Below the pieces are notes generated by a model. It was not told the DNA's origin and made no database searches. It saw only the letters and a list, made by a program, of their open reading frames with translations. Source: an uncultured Eubacteriales bacterium (GTDB taxonomy: Bacteria; Bacillota; Clostridia; Lachnospirales; Anaerotignaceae). From it: a DNA stretch of 36,014 bases. The stretch is from assembly GCA_900546215.1 (NCBI GenBank), contig URCD01000014.1:1-36014 (forward strand), written 5' to 3'. Shown here one piece after another: positions 23,363 to 31,849 of the stretch. Position numbers and translations under genes: made by a program. How positions within the stretch are numbered: position 1 is the stretch's first letter; every line of letters starts with the position of its first letter.

Positions 23363-24502
23363 GTGTTCAGTTCATTATTTGCCGGAGCGCCGGTATTGTT
23401 AGCAGCAGCGCAGACTAGATCCCCGGGATTTATTGTCGGACCCATTGCTAAAATTATGGGTATAGTTTATAACTGGTTATTTAATTTCATTTATTCGTTT
23501 ACTGAAACAGGCTCTCTTGTTTTAGCAATCATACTTTTTACATTATTAGTTAAGCTTGTGCTCTTCCCGCTTTCCTATAAGCAGATTAAGGGTACATACA
23601 GAATGCAGATGCTTCAGCCCGAGCTTAATAAAATCAAAGCAAAATACGCGGGAAAAACAGATGAAGACTCTCAAAGAAGAATGTCCTTTGAAATTCAGGA
23701 GTTCCAGAGAGAAAACGGAGCAAGCATGTTTGCGGGATGCCTGCCTATGCTTATACAGCTCCCTATTCTTTATGCTCTTTACTATATTTTCAACCAGCCA
23801 TATGAATATGTAGGCGTTATCAATAATGTCTATACAGGCGTAACAAACGCCCTGCTTAATATTGATGCGGCAACCAGAGTCGACATTTTAACACCGGTAA
23901 TCATATCGAAGGGACTTACTGTAGACGTATCTGTTTTTGATCAGGTCCTTTCTCTTGTAAGAACAATGTCGGCAACGGATTGGACAGGCGTTCTCGCCTC
24001 AGCAGGCTCCTCAGCAGGTGAGCTTGCCGGACTTATAGCGCAGAAGCACTCAATAGAGTTTTTCTTCGGACTTAATCTTGTATCATTCGCAGGTTTAAAA
24101 TTCCCAGGAATACTTGTTCCGATTATGGCCGGACTAACAACCTATCTGTCAACGGCTTATATGCAAAAGAGACAGTCGGCTATGAACACTGGTTCTGAGG
24201 ATATGGCTGCCGGAATGACTAAATCAATGAATATCATAATGCCTATCATGATGGGTGTTATCACAATAAACGTACCTATAGCTCTTGGTATATACTGGAC
24301 CCTTTCGAACGTATTCTCTGTTGTGCAGACATGGGCAACCTATAAGGTGCTTGACAGCAAAGAGAAAAAGGGAGAGCTTATTTTTAAGGATAAGAAAAAG
24401 AAAACAAAGGAAGAGCCCCGTCAGAGTACTATAGTGGATAGGAATAAGTTTACAAACCAGAAGGGAGACGACAACAGTGGACACAATTCAAAGAAAAGGT
24501 AA
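23363..24502 (+). CDS. yidC: Membrane protein insertase YidC/Oxa1
   Basis: A 379-residue YidC without the large periplasmic domain of Gram-negative homologues. Membrane segments are visible at about 30-50, 55-75 (LVLAIILFTLLVKLVLFPLS), 130-150 (GCLPMLIQLPILYALYYIF), 245-265 and 290-330; a basic lysine-rich tail follows. The first cytoplasmic loop has SYKQIKGTYRMQMLQPELNK, the usual coiled hairpin region, with lysine in the groove-adjacent basic positions. It starts at a GTG ten bases after AAGGAGG. I see no lipobox cysteine near the N-terminus, although many Firmicutes YidC proteins are lipoproteins. The end overlaps jag by 26 bases. Confidence 0.96.
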   Translation: MFSSLFAGAPVLLAAAQTRSPGFIVGPIAKIMGIVYNWLFNFIYSFTETGSLVLAIILFTLLVKLVLFPLSYKQIKGTYRMQMLQPELNKIKAKYAGKTDEDSQRRMSFEIQEFQRENGASMFAGCLPMLIQLPILYALYYIFNQPYEYVGVINNVYTGVTNALLNIDAATRVDILTPVIISKGLTVDVSVFDQVLSLVRTMSATDWTGVLASAGSSAGELAGLIAQKHSIEFFFGLNLVSFAGLKFPGILVPIMAGLTTYLSTAYMQKRQSAMNTGSEDMAAGMTKSMNIIMPIMMGVITINVPIALGIYWTLSNVFSVVQTWATYKVLDSKEKKGELIFKDKKKKTKEEPRQSTIVDRNKFTNQKGDDNSGHNSKKR

Positions 24503-25112
24503 AACCGTTGAGGAAGCTGTTAATGAGGCCCTCAAGGAGCTTAAAATATCCAGAGAAGACGCTGAGATTGAAGTGATTGAGGAAGGCTCAAAGGGATTTT
24601 TAGGAGTTTTTGGTGCTAAAGAAGCAGTTGTAAACGTTAAGAAAAAATTTGATCCCGAAAAAACCGCTAAGGTTTTTCTTAAGGAAATGTTTATAGCGAT
24701 GGGTCTTATAGTAAATATTGAGACTACACTTAAGGATAAACAGCTTGAGGTTAAAATAAGCGGCGACGATATGGGTATAATAATAGGTAAGCGCGGACAG
24801 ACCCTCGACTCAATACAGTATCTTGTAAATCTAGTAGTTAATAAAGGCACAGCGCCATATATAAGCGTAACGCTTGATACTGAGAATTACAGAGAGAGAA
24901 GAAAAGAAACTCTTGAGTCTCTGGCATATAATCTTGCCAGAAAGGTAAAGCATACCGGAAAGAATGTAGTGCTTGAGCCGATGAACCCCTATGAGAGAAG
25001 AATAATCCATTCTGCGCTTCAAAACGACAGATATGTGACAACATTCTCACAGGGTGAGGAGCCTTACAGAAACGTTGTAATAGCGCTTAAGGGCAAAACA
25101 AAAACAGAATAA
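24477..25112 (+). CDS. jag: RNA-binding protein Jag/KhpB (EloR)
   Basis: A 211-residue protein with the full three-part layout: Jag-N domain (TVEEAVNEALKELKISREDA, then EEGSKGFLGVFGAKEA), a KH domain with the GxxG loop in GIIIGKRGQTLDS near residue 105, and a C-terminal R3H domain containing NPYERRIIHSAL. KhpB binds RNA, usually with KhpA, and affects cell elongation and division in streptococci. The GTG start lies inside the end of yidC, nine bases after AAGGGAG, and the gene is followed by a strong terminator. Confidence 0.96.
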   Translation: MDTIQRKGKTVEEAVNEALKELKISREDAEIEVIEEGSKGFLGVFGAKEAVVNVKKKFDPEKTAKVFLKEMFIAMGLIVNIETTLKDKQLEVKISGDDMGIIIGKRGQTLDSIQYLVNLVVNKGTAPYISVTLDTENYRERRKETLESLAYNLARKVKHTGKNVVLEPMNPYERRIIHSALQNDRYVTTFSQGEEPYRNVVIALKGKTKTE

Positions 25113-25123
25113 AATAATTATAT

Positions 25124-25151
25124 GCCCGATAGTTTTTCTATCGGGCTTTTT
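25124..25151 (+). terminator. Intrinsic terminator after jag
   Basis: GCCCGATAG (25124-25132) pairs perfectly with CTATCGGGC (25138-25146) around five T, followed by five T. It lies only about 20 bases before mnmE. Confidence 0.9.
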
Positions 25152-25170
25152 AAGATAATGAGGAATGATT

Positions 25171-26565
25171 ATGAAAAATATTTATCTAGATGATGATATT
25201 GCCGCCATATCAACTCCTATAGGAAGCGGCGGAATTGGAATTGTTAGAATAAGCGGAAGCGGAAGCGTTGGGATAGCGGATAAAATATTTGTATCCGCTG
25301 ACGGCAGAAAGCTGGGCGATAAAAAATCGCATACAATAACCTACGGACATATTGTTAACCCAAAAACTGGAGAAACACTGGACGAGGTTTTGGTTATGCT
25401 GATGCTTTCCCCAAGAACCTACACAAAGGAAAACATAGTAGAGATAAACTGTCACGGGGGGCTTCTTGTAACAAAAAAGGTGCTGGAGCTTGTACTTAAT
25501 AACGGGGCTAGGCTTGCGGAGCCAGGCGAGTTTACAAAGAGGGCTTTTTTAAACGGCAGAATTGACCTTTCACAGGCCGAGGCGGTAATGGATATAATTG
25601 ATTCCAAAACTGAGCTTTCAAGAAAAACCGCTATGAATCAGCTGGAGGGCAGTATAAAACAAAAGGTACATGGGCTAAGAGAAGAAATTTTGGATATGAT
25701 TGCTGCAATTGAAGCTGCTATAGATTATCCGGAGCATGACGTTGAGGAAGAAACCTATTCCCAAATGCATAAAAGAATTACGCTCCTTAAGTCTGAAATT
25801 AAAAAGCTTATTGAGTCGGCGGATATGGGAAGAATTATAAGAGAAGGCGTTGAGGCCGTTATTCTGGGTAAACCCAATGTTGGGAAAAGCTCGCTTTTAA
25901 ATCTGCTTTTAATGGAGGAAAGAGCCATTGTTACGGATATACCCGGAACAACCAGGGACACTGTAGAGGAATACATGAACCTTGGAGGAATACCTGTTAA
26001 AATTGTAGATACGGCAGGAATAAGGGAAACAGGAGATAAGGTTGAAAAAATAGGCGTTGAAAAATCCAGAAAATGCGCGGAAGCGGCAGATATTATATTT
26101 ATGATGTTAGATGCCTCCTGCCCGCTTTCTGACGAGGATATGGAAATACTGGATTTTATAAAGGGAAGAAAGGCAGTTATACTTGCAAATAAAACCGATA
26201 TTGACATTAATATTGACGTTGACGCACTCTGTAAGTATACTGATGCTGAAAATATTATTTATATTTCGGTTAAAGAAGGCTCGGGTATAGAAAAGCTGAC
26301 TGAAAGATTTAAGGATATGTTTCTTGGCGGAGATGTAGCGGCGAAGGAGTCGGTTCTCATAAGCAACGCCAGACATAAAAATATGCTTGAAAAGTCAATG
26401 GAGGCACTGGACAGAGCCATTGCTACAATTGAAAGCGGCATGCCTGAGGATTTTATATCAATGGATTTGCAGGATGCCCTTACTGCTCTTGGGGAAATCA
26501 CAGGAGACAGCGTTGACGATGAAATTATTGACAGGATATTTACAAGATTTTGCTTAGGCAAATAA
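25171..26565 (+). CDS. mnmE: tRNA modification GTPase MnmE
   Basis: A 464-residue MnmE (TrmE) that with MnmG modifies wobble uridine 34 of certain tRNAs. The N-terminal tetrahydrofolate-binding domain starts DDDIAAISTPIGSGGIGIVRISG; the inserted G domain has GKPNVGKSSLLN (about 230), DIPGTTRDT, DTAGIRE and NKTD; and the protein ends in the catalytic CLGK motif. The second of two in-frame ATGs is used because GAGG lies seven bases before it and only one base before the first. mnmG follows 13 bases after the stop. Confidence 0.97.
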   Translation: MKNIYLDDDIAAISTPIGSGGIGIVRISGSGSVGIADKIFVSADGRKLGDKKSHTITYGHIVNPKTGETLDEVLVMLMLSPRTYTKENIVEINCHGGLLVTKKVLELVLNNGARLAEPGEFTKRAFLNGRIDLSQAEAVMDIIDSKTELSRKTAMNQLEGSIKQKVHGLREEILDMIAAIEAAIDYPEHDVEEETYSQMHKRITLLKSEIKKLIESADMGRIIREGVEAVILGKPNVGKSSLLNLLLMEERAIVTDIPGTTRDTVEEYMNLGGIPVKIVDTAGIRETGDKVEKIGVEKSRKCAEAADIIFMMLDASCPLSDEDMEILDFIKGRKAVILANKTDIDINIDVDALCKYTDAENIIYISVKEGSGIEKLTERFKDMFLGGDVAAKESVLISNARHKNMLEKSMEALDRAIATIESGMPEDFISMDLQDALTALGEITGDSVDDEIIDRIFTRFCLGK

Positions 26566-26578
26566 GGAGAGTGGAAAA

Positions 26579-28465
26579 ATGGCTTATTTAGCGGAGGAAG
26601 CGGACGTTATTGTTGTCGGCGGCGGACATGCAGGCTGCGAGGCCGCTCTGGCCTCAGCCAGAATGGGATTTAAAACAATAATATTTGCCATAAGCCTTGA
26701 CAGTATAGCGATGATGCCGTGCAATCCAAGTATCGGCGGAAGCTCCAAGGGTCACCTTGTAAGGGAAATAGACGCGCTTGGCGGCGAAATGGGAAAAAAC
26801 ATAGATAAAACATATATACAGACTAAAATGCTTAATACGGGCAAGGGTCCAGCAGTATACTCCTTAAGGGCGCAGGCCGATAAGGGACGTTATCAGAGGG
26901 AAATGAAAAGAACCCTTGAAAATACTGAAAATCTGTATATCAGACAGGGAGAGGTAACAAAAATCCTCGTTGAGGATGCAACAGTAAGGGGAGTTATAAC
27001 ATCATCCGAGGCAGAGTACAGGGCAAAAGCAGTTATACTGTGCGCCGGTACATACTTAAAGGCCAGATGCCTTTACGGTGAGACTATAGTTCACAGCGGA
27101 CCGAACGGGCTTATGCCTGCTTCAGAGCTTAGCCAGTCCCTTCTTGATTTAGGAATAACACTGTACCGGTTTAAGACGGGAACACCGGCAAGAATTGATG
27201 GAAACACCATAGACTTTTCTAAAATGACCCCTCAGTACGGCGACGACAATATTGTGCCGTTTTCATTTGAAAACAGGGCGGAGGATATAAAACGTGAACA
27301 GATAAACTGCTATCTTACCTATACAAACGAAAATACTCATAAGCTTATAAGGGACAATCTGCACCGTTCGGCTATGTACGGCGGCTTGATAAAGGGAACG
27401 GGCCCGAGATACTGCCCTTCAATCGAAGACAAGGTAGTACGCTTTGCCGATAAGGAAAGGCACCAGATTTTTATTGAGCCGGAGGGCGAGGATACAAGCG
27501 AAATGTATATACAGGGTATGTCTACGTCACTGCCCGAAGAGGTGCAGGTTCAGATGTACAGAACCCTTCCCGGCATGGAAAACTGCCGAATAATGAGAAA
27601 TGCCTATGCTATAGAATATGACTGTATAGACGCTACCCAGCTTAAGCTCAGCCTTGAGTTTAAGAAAATAAGAGGGCTTTTCAGCGCAGGACAGTTTAAC
27701 GGAAGTTCAGGATATGAGGAGGCAGCGGCTCAGGGGCTTATAGGAGGTATAAACGCTGTTCGATATATTCAGAAAAAAGAGCCGCTTATACTTGACCGTT
27801 CGGAGGCCTATACAGGCGTGCTTATAGATGACCTTGTTACAAGGGGAAGCATGGAGCCCTACAGAATGATGACATCAAGGGCCGAGTATCGTCTGCTGCT
27901 AAGGCAGGACAATGCCGATGAAAGGCTTACGAAAAAGGGATATGATATAGGACTTATTTCAGAAGAAAGATACAAGAGGTTTCTGGAAAAGGAAAGACTA
28001 ATAAATGAGGAAATAGAGCGTGTCAACCATGTAACTGTAACGCCTAAGGAGGCTGTGCAGGAGCTTTTGGACAGCTGCAGCAGTACAAGGCTGAAATCAG
28101 GCGTTAAGCTTTCAGACCTTATAAAAAGGCCGGAGCTTGACTACTTTAAGCTGGAGCCTATAGACATGGAAAGACCTGAGCTTCCATTTGACGTTATGGA
28201 AGAGGTAAATATTAAAATTAAGTATGAGGGATATATAAAGCAGCAGATGAACCAGGTAAATCAGTTTAAGAAAATGGAAAATAAGCTTTTGCCGGAGGAT
28301 ATTGACTACAGTGAAATTAAAAATCTGCGTTTGGAGGCTATACAAAAGCTTAATAATATACGCCCGGCATCAATTGGGCAGGCATCAAGAATTACGGGAG
28401 TCTCGCCCGCGGATATAACAGTGCTGCTTATTTATCTTGAACAGAATAAGAAAAGGAGCGAATAA
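26579..28465 (+). CDS. mnmG: tRNA uridine-5-carboxymethylaminomethyl modification enzyme MnmG (GidA)
   Basis: A 628-residue FAD-dependent partner of MnmE. The FAD-binding motif VIVVGGGHAGCEAALASARMG is at residues 10-30, MPCNPSIGGSSKGHLVREIDALGGEM (read in two parts near 48-72) is the family signature, DGNTIDFSKM lies near 210, and the second signature around FSAGQFNGSSGYEEAAAQG lies near 365. The C-terminal helical part ends PASIGQASRITGVSPADITVL, the MnmE-interacting segment. Start ATG after AAGGAGAG. The stop is directly before rsmG. Confidence 0.97.
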   Translation: MAYLAEEADVIVVGGGHAGCEAALASARMGFKTIIFAISLDSIAMMPCNPSIGGSSKGHLVREIDALGGEMGKNIDKTYIQTKMLNTGKGPAVYSLRAQADKGRYQREMKRTLENTENLYIRQGEVTKILVEDATVRGVITSSEAEYRAKAVILCAGTYLKARCLYGETIVHSGPNGLMPASELSQSLLDLGITLYRFKTGTPARIDGNTIDFSKMTPQYGDDNIVPFSFENRAEDIKREQINCYLTYTNENTHKLIRDNLHRSAMYGGLIKGTGPRYCPSIEDKVVRFADKERHQIFIEPEGEDTSEMYIQGMSTSLPEEVQVQMYRTLPGMENCRIMRNAYAIEYDCIDATQLKLSLEFKKIRGLFSAGQFNGSSGYEEAAAQGLIGGINAVRYIQKKEPLILDRSEAYTGVLIDDLVTRGSMEPYRMMTSRAEYRLLLRQDNADERLTKKGYDIGLISEERYKRFLEKERLINEEIERVNHVTVTPKEAVQELLDSCSSTRLKSGVKLSDLIKRPELDYFKLEPIDMERPELPFDVMEEVNIKIKYEGYIKQQMNQVNQFKKMENKLLPEDIDYSEIKNLRLEAIQKLNNIRPASIGQASRITGVSPADITVLLIYLEQNKKRSE

Positions 28466-28466
28466 T

Positions 28467-29186
28467 ATGTCCCCTTTGGAAGAGCTGTTCTGTGAAAGCT
28501 GCAGAAAAATCGGCGTAGAGCTTAATCAGGCACAGCTTAAGCAGTTTATGACCTATAAGGATATGCTTATAGTGTGGAATGAAAAAATGAACCTGACGGC
28601 AATAACTGACGACCGGGAAATTATACTGAAGCATTTTGTGGACTGTCTGGCACTCTGCAGCGGAGCCGACATGTCAGGAAAAAAAATAATAGATGTGGGA
28701 ACCGGAGCCGGCTTTCCGGGAGTTCCCGTGAAAATAGCATGTCCTGATATTGATATTACGCTTTTAGACTCTTTAAACAAGAGAATTACATTTTTAAACG
28801 AACTGACAAAGGCGCTTGGACTTGAAAAAACGGACTGCGTGCATATGCGCGCGGAGGACGGAGGCAATGACAAAGGCTTAAGAGAAAGCTTTGATATGTG
28901 CATTTCGAGGGCAGTTGCTAATCTGGCCGTGCTGTGTGAGTACTGTCTTCCGTTTGTAAGGGTCGGAGGCATGTTTATTTCGATGAAGGGCCCTGATGTT
29001 TCACAGGAGATTTCCGAGGCGGAAAAGGCCATAAAGGTATTGGGCGGAGAAATTTCTGAAATAAAAAAAGTGTCTATTCCGGAAACTGACATTAACCACA
29101 GCCTGATTATTATTAAAAAAATTAGGTCAACTCCTTCAAAATATCCAAGAAAAGCCGGAAAGGTTAAAAAAGAGCCGATTATGTGA
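28467..29186 (+). CDS. rsmG: 16S rRNA (guanine-527-N7)-methyltransferase RsmG (GidB)
   Basis: A 239-residue SAM-dependent methyltransferase of the RsmG family, whose loss gives low-level streptomycin resistance in other bacteria. The motif DVGTGAGFPGVPVKIACP near residue 75 binds SAM, and NLTAITDDREIILKHFVDCL near 45, SRAVANLAVLCEYCLPFV near 150 and MKGPDVSQEI near 180 are family marks. The ATG at 28467 follows AAGGAG; an upstream in-frame ATG lies inside mnmG and lacks a ribosome site. The last residues (PSKYPRKAGKVKKEPI) are the conserved basic tail. Confidence 0.96.
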   Translation: MSPLEELFCESCRKIGVELNQAQLKQFMTYKDMLIVWNEKMNLTAITDDREIILKHFVDCLALCSGADMSGKKIIDVGTGAGFPGVPVKIACPDIDITLLDSLNKRITFLNELTKALGLEKTDCVHMRAEDGGNDKGLRESFDMCISRAVANLAVLCEYCLPFVRVGGMFISMKGPDVSQEISEAEKAIKVLGGEISEIKKVSIPETDINHSLIIIKKIRSTPSKYPRKAGKVKKEPIM

Positions 29187-29335
29187 TTTTTTTCAGCAAA
29201 TAATTTGTTGGAATAAATAATAATATCGTATGTATAAAAAAAACCTGCTTCAGAATTATGTGATATACTTATGACTGTAAAATATTTGAAAATATCTGTC
29301 ATATAATAAACATATTTTAAGAAGGAGGTTTTTTT

Positions 29336-30181
29336 GTGGCAATTAAACTTTTTAAAGAAATGTCCAAGGAAGAGGATATACATATTATGGAGCTGCCTAT
29401 AGATGAGATTAAACCCAACCCCTATCAGCAGAGGAAGTACTTTGATTTTTATTCTCTTAACAGACTTACGGACTCCATAAAAAAATACGGAGTGATACAG
29501 CCGGTTACCGTAAGGATCGTAAACGGCAAGACATATGAGCTTGTGGCGGGAGAAAGAAGGCTTCGCGCCTCTAGGGCAGCAGGGCTTAAAACAATTCCCG
29601 CAGTGTTTATTGACGCTGACGAGGAGGAAAGCTCAATACTCTCTTTTATTGAAAATCTGCAGAGAAAGAATTTAAGCTATATAGAGGAGGCCGAGGGCTA
29701 TAAAGCGCTGATGGATGATTTCGGCCTTACAATTGAGGAAATTGCCTCTAAAACGGGACTTAGCCAGTCCCTCATAAACAACAGGCTTAAGATATTGGAG
29801 CTTCCAGAGGAAGCCCTTAAGCTTATCAGCGAGAACAGATTGGACGAGGCTTATGTTAAGGCTGTTTTGAAAATACCCGATAAACAGCTGAGGCTTTCGT
29901 CTATCAATGAAATAGTTGAACAGGACATGACTGTGAAAAAAGCTGAGGATTATGTGGAAAAGATTTTATTTTGTATGAGATTTGGAGCGCATGAACAAAA
30001 GGTTAAAAGCTCCTTCAGCGACATGAAGCTGTTCACAAATTCAATAAAACAGACAGTCGATACTGTAAGAAACGCTGGAATACCAGCGTATTACGATATA
30101 GTTGAAACCTCAGAAAGCCTTGAAATAAACATTAAGGTTATATGCCCGTCAAAAAATAATACCGATGAAAACTGTGGATAA
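29336..30181 (+). CDS. noc: ParB/Spo0J-family DNA-binding protein, Noc-like
   Basis: A 281-residue ParB-family protein. The CTP-binding ParB/Srx domain (about 18-110) has PYQQRKYF, VAGERRLRASRAAGL and FIENLQRKNLSYIEEAEGY; the helix-turn-helix (about 140-165) is LTIEEIASKTGLSQSLINNRLK; a C-terminal dimerisation region follows. Its place directly after rsmG and its length match the nucleoid-occlusion protein Noc of B. subtilis, but the N-terminus lacks an obvious membrane-targeting amphipathic helix like that of B. subtilis Noc, so a ParB/Spo0J role is an alternative. The start is GTG after AAGGAGG. No soj or second parB follows. The 149-base gap upstream is AT-rich without a convincing promoter. 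Confidence 0.82.
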   Translation: MAIKLFKEMSKEEDIHIMELPIDEIKPNPYQQRKYFDFYSLNRLTDSIKKYGVIQPVTVRIVNGKTYELVAGERRLRASRAAGLKTIPAVFIDADEEESSILSFIENLQRKNLSYIEEAEGYKALMDDFGLTIEEIASKTGLSQSLINNRLKILELPEEALKLISENRLDEAYVKAVLKIPDKQLRLSSINEIVEQDMTVKKAEDYVEKILFCMRFGAHEQKVKSSFSDMKLFTNSIKQTVDTVRNAGIPAYYDIVETSESLEINIKVICPSKNNTDENCG

Positions 30182-30182
30182 C

Positions 30183-30211
30183 AAAAAAGCACTCTAGGAG
30201 AGTGCTTTTTT
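30183..30211. terminator. Bidirectional terminator between noc and the transporter
   Basis: A perfect 13-bp stem, AAAAAAGCACTCT with AGAGTGCTTTTTT around AGG, provides U runs in both directions. It includes the stop codon and the last few codons of the minus-strand transporter and starts two bases after the noc stop. Confidence 0.9.
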
Positions 30212-31060
30212 GTTTTGGTAATATTCGTATAAAAGATTTAACGCCATTCCTGCTGCGACTAGAATGCCGCCGATAAAGGTTGACTGAGAATATTGGCTTT
30301 CAGTAAGCACATCAATGGAGGCTCCCGTGAAAACCTGACCGACAAAGGTCAAAAGAGTAAGGCTGAATGCTGCTACCTTAGGCACGGTTAGGTTGCATAG
30401 CAGAACAGTTATTACGCCAAGCATTCCGCCGCAGTAGATTAAAATATTAGGGGATATTGAGCTTATGCTTGCTCTTTCAAGCATAAGCGCGATGACAACG
30501 GTAATCGGAAGCCCAACCAAATGGTTTATAAAGGAGCTTTGAAGCTCTCCTGTATGTTTTGAAAGCCCTGCGTTTACAGTTCGGGAAAGGACAACGGTGA
30601 TTCCCGAGCAGAATGACAGAATTACGGCTGACAGAGCCGAAATGTCATCAAGCATAACAAATATTCCTGCCAGTGAGAAAACCAGGCCTAAAAGGGAGGA
30701 TTTTTTGAAGGGATGCTTTTCCATGCCAAAAAGTCCAAAACAATCGATTGCCAAGGAGGTCACAGTCTGCCCGAAAAGCCCCAGAGCAACAATACTTGTC
30801 ATGCTGATTCTGCCAAAGGCAAAGTTATTAAAAACAGTAGTTAATACCCCTATCGCCCCGCCTGTATACAGCCAGAGAGGAAGCTTTTTAAAGGATATTT
30901 TCCTCTTTAAAACAACGCACAGAAAAAACGCAAATAACACACCAACAATATGTATAATTACTGCTGCAATAAATATTCCGTAATGCTGTGACAGGCCGCC
31001 GTTTACCGCAACCATTACCGCTATTACAACTCCAGTTAAAAGTGATAACATATTATACAC
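30194..31060 (-). CDS. DUF606/DMT-superfamily membrane transporter
   Basis: A 288-residue, very hydrophobic protein with about ten membrane segments in two similar halves; the first half begins LLTGVVIAVMVAVNGGLSQHYG and the second LSFCSGITVVLSRTVNAGLS, both with an N-G/A-G-L-S turn. This internal duplication fits fused DUF606 (YdcZ-like) transporters of the drug/metabolite superfamily, whose substrates are unknown. I choose GTG 31060 because GGGGGAG lies seven bases upstream; a longer form beginning at 31120 would translate the promoter and palindrome of the divergent gene, and an ATG three codons in (31051) is also possible. A Crp/Fnr regulator gene is divergent from it and probably controls it. 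Confidence 0.8.
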   Translation of the reverse strand: MYNMLSLLTGVVIAVMVAVNGGLSQHYGIFIAAVIIHIVGVLFAFFLCVVLKRKISFKKLPLWLYTGGAIGVLTTVFNNFAFGRISMTSIVALGLFGQTVTSLAIDCFGLFGMEKHPFKKSSLLGLVFSLAGIFVMLDDISALSAVILSFCSGITVVLSRTVNAGLSKHTGELQSSFINHLVGLPITVVIALMLERASISSISPNILIYCGGMLGVITVLLCNLTVPKVAAFSLTLLTFVGQVFTGASIDVLTESQYSQSTFIGGILVAAGMALNLLYEYYQNKKALS

Positions 31061-31085
31061 GCATACTCTCCCCCTTTTCGTTTCT

Positions 31086-31130
31086 ATTTTACATGACACC
31101 TTGACAGTACGATAGGACATATGTCATACT
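31086..31130. promoter_or_regulatory. Divergent promoter region with GACATATGTC operator-like palindrome
   Basis: On the plus strand TTGACA (31101-31106) and CATACT (31125-31130), 18 bases apart, form a promoter for the regulator gene. A perfect ten-base palindrome GACATATGTC (31116-31125) occupies the spacer and the first -10 base. On the minus strand TAAAAT (31086-31091) is a possible -10 for the transporter without a recognisable -35; a start near 31079 would put the palindrome centre at about -41.5, the class II activator position. Confidence 0.55.
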
Positions 31131-31155
31131 TAAGCCGATTATTGGGGGGATTAAT

Positions 31156-31815
31156 ATGAAAAGGACGCCGCTTGAAAAAAAGCATTTTGATATACTGTCA
31201 GGCTACGGAATACATAGTATTGAGCCTAACGCCTGCGAATGTATGAGGTTTAAGGCCGGAGAGACTATTTTAAACGAGGGCGCGCCTATAACTCATCTTT
31301 TAATTGTTGTATCCGGCAAGGCAAAGGTATGCTCCACAGCGGAAAACGGTAAGGACCTTTTGATTTGCTACTATATATCAGGCGGAATTATGGGAGACAT
31401 CGAGCTTATGACAAATACCTATGTGGCCGCTACAAGTATTGCGGCCGTAACTGATTTTGAGTGTATATCTCTGCCATATAAAAGAAACGCGGCTGATTTG
31501 AAAAACAATATTGAGTTTATGAACAGAGTTGGATACGAGCTTGCGCTAAAGCTGCTGGGTAGTTCTAAAAGCCGTGTGAATGCGTCGCTTTATTCCGGTG
31601 AGGCGCGCCTGTGCAGCTATATATTGGAGGCGGCGCACGGAGATAAATTTGACGATACACTTACAGACACAGCATGCTCAATCGGTATAAGCTACAGGCA
31701 TTTGTTAAGGCTTGTTAATAAGCTCTGCCAAGACAAGGTACTAGAAAAAAAGAAAAAAGGCTTTGCTGTTACTGACCGCAAGGCGCTTATAAGCAGATCG
31801 GCGGATGGCATATAA
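31156..31815 (+). CDS. Crp/Fnr-family transcriptional regulator
   Basis: A 219-residue regulator with an N-terminal cyclic-nucleotide-binding-like beta barrel (about 25-115; RFKAGETILNEGAPITHLLIVVSGKAKV) and a C-terminal helix-turn-helix (about 160-205; LTDTACSIGISYRHLLRLVNKL). The effector pocket lacks the arginine-serine cassette that binds cAMP, and there is no N-terminal cysteine cluster like that of Fnr (C27 and C29 lie close together but do not fit), so the signal is unknown. It resembles the YeiL-type branch. It is divergent from a transporter gene, shares a palindrome with it, and probably regulates both. Its ATG follows GGGGGG. Confidence 0.88.
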   Translation: MKRTPLEKKHFDILSGYGIHSIEPNACECMRFKAGETILNEGAPITHLLIVVSGKAKVCSTAENGKDLLICYYISGGIMGDIELMTNTYVAATSIAAVTDFECISLPYKRNAADLKNNIEFMNRVGYELALKLLGSSKSRVNASLYSGEARLCSYILEAAHGDKFDDTLTDTACSIGISYRHLLRLVNKLCQDKVLEKKKKGFAVTDRKALISRSADGI

Positions 31816-31842
31816 AAAAGCGCCTTTAATAAGCGCTTTTTT
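31814..31842. terminator. Bidirectional terminator
   Basis: AAAAAAGCGC pairs with GCGCTTTTTT around a nine-base loop, between the convergent Crp/Fnr and acetyltransferase genes; U runs result in both directions. Confidence 0.85.
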
Positions 31843-31849
31843 ATTACTT

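Noticed and set aside
29187..29335. TATAAT-like sequence upstream of noc as a promoter
   Set aside because: I could not find a -35 at an acceptable distance from it, so no promoter is called.
28553..29383. Minus-strand open frame of 276 codons across rsmG and the noc leader
   Set aside because: It overlaps a certain rsmG gene, lacks a recognisable domain and a ribosome site, and looks like a codon-usage shadow.
31061..31120. Twenty-codon N-terminal extension of the transporter
   Set aside because: It covers the promoter and palindrome of the divergent gene and is basic and non-hydrophobic; GTG 31060 has a well-spaced ribosome site.
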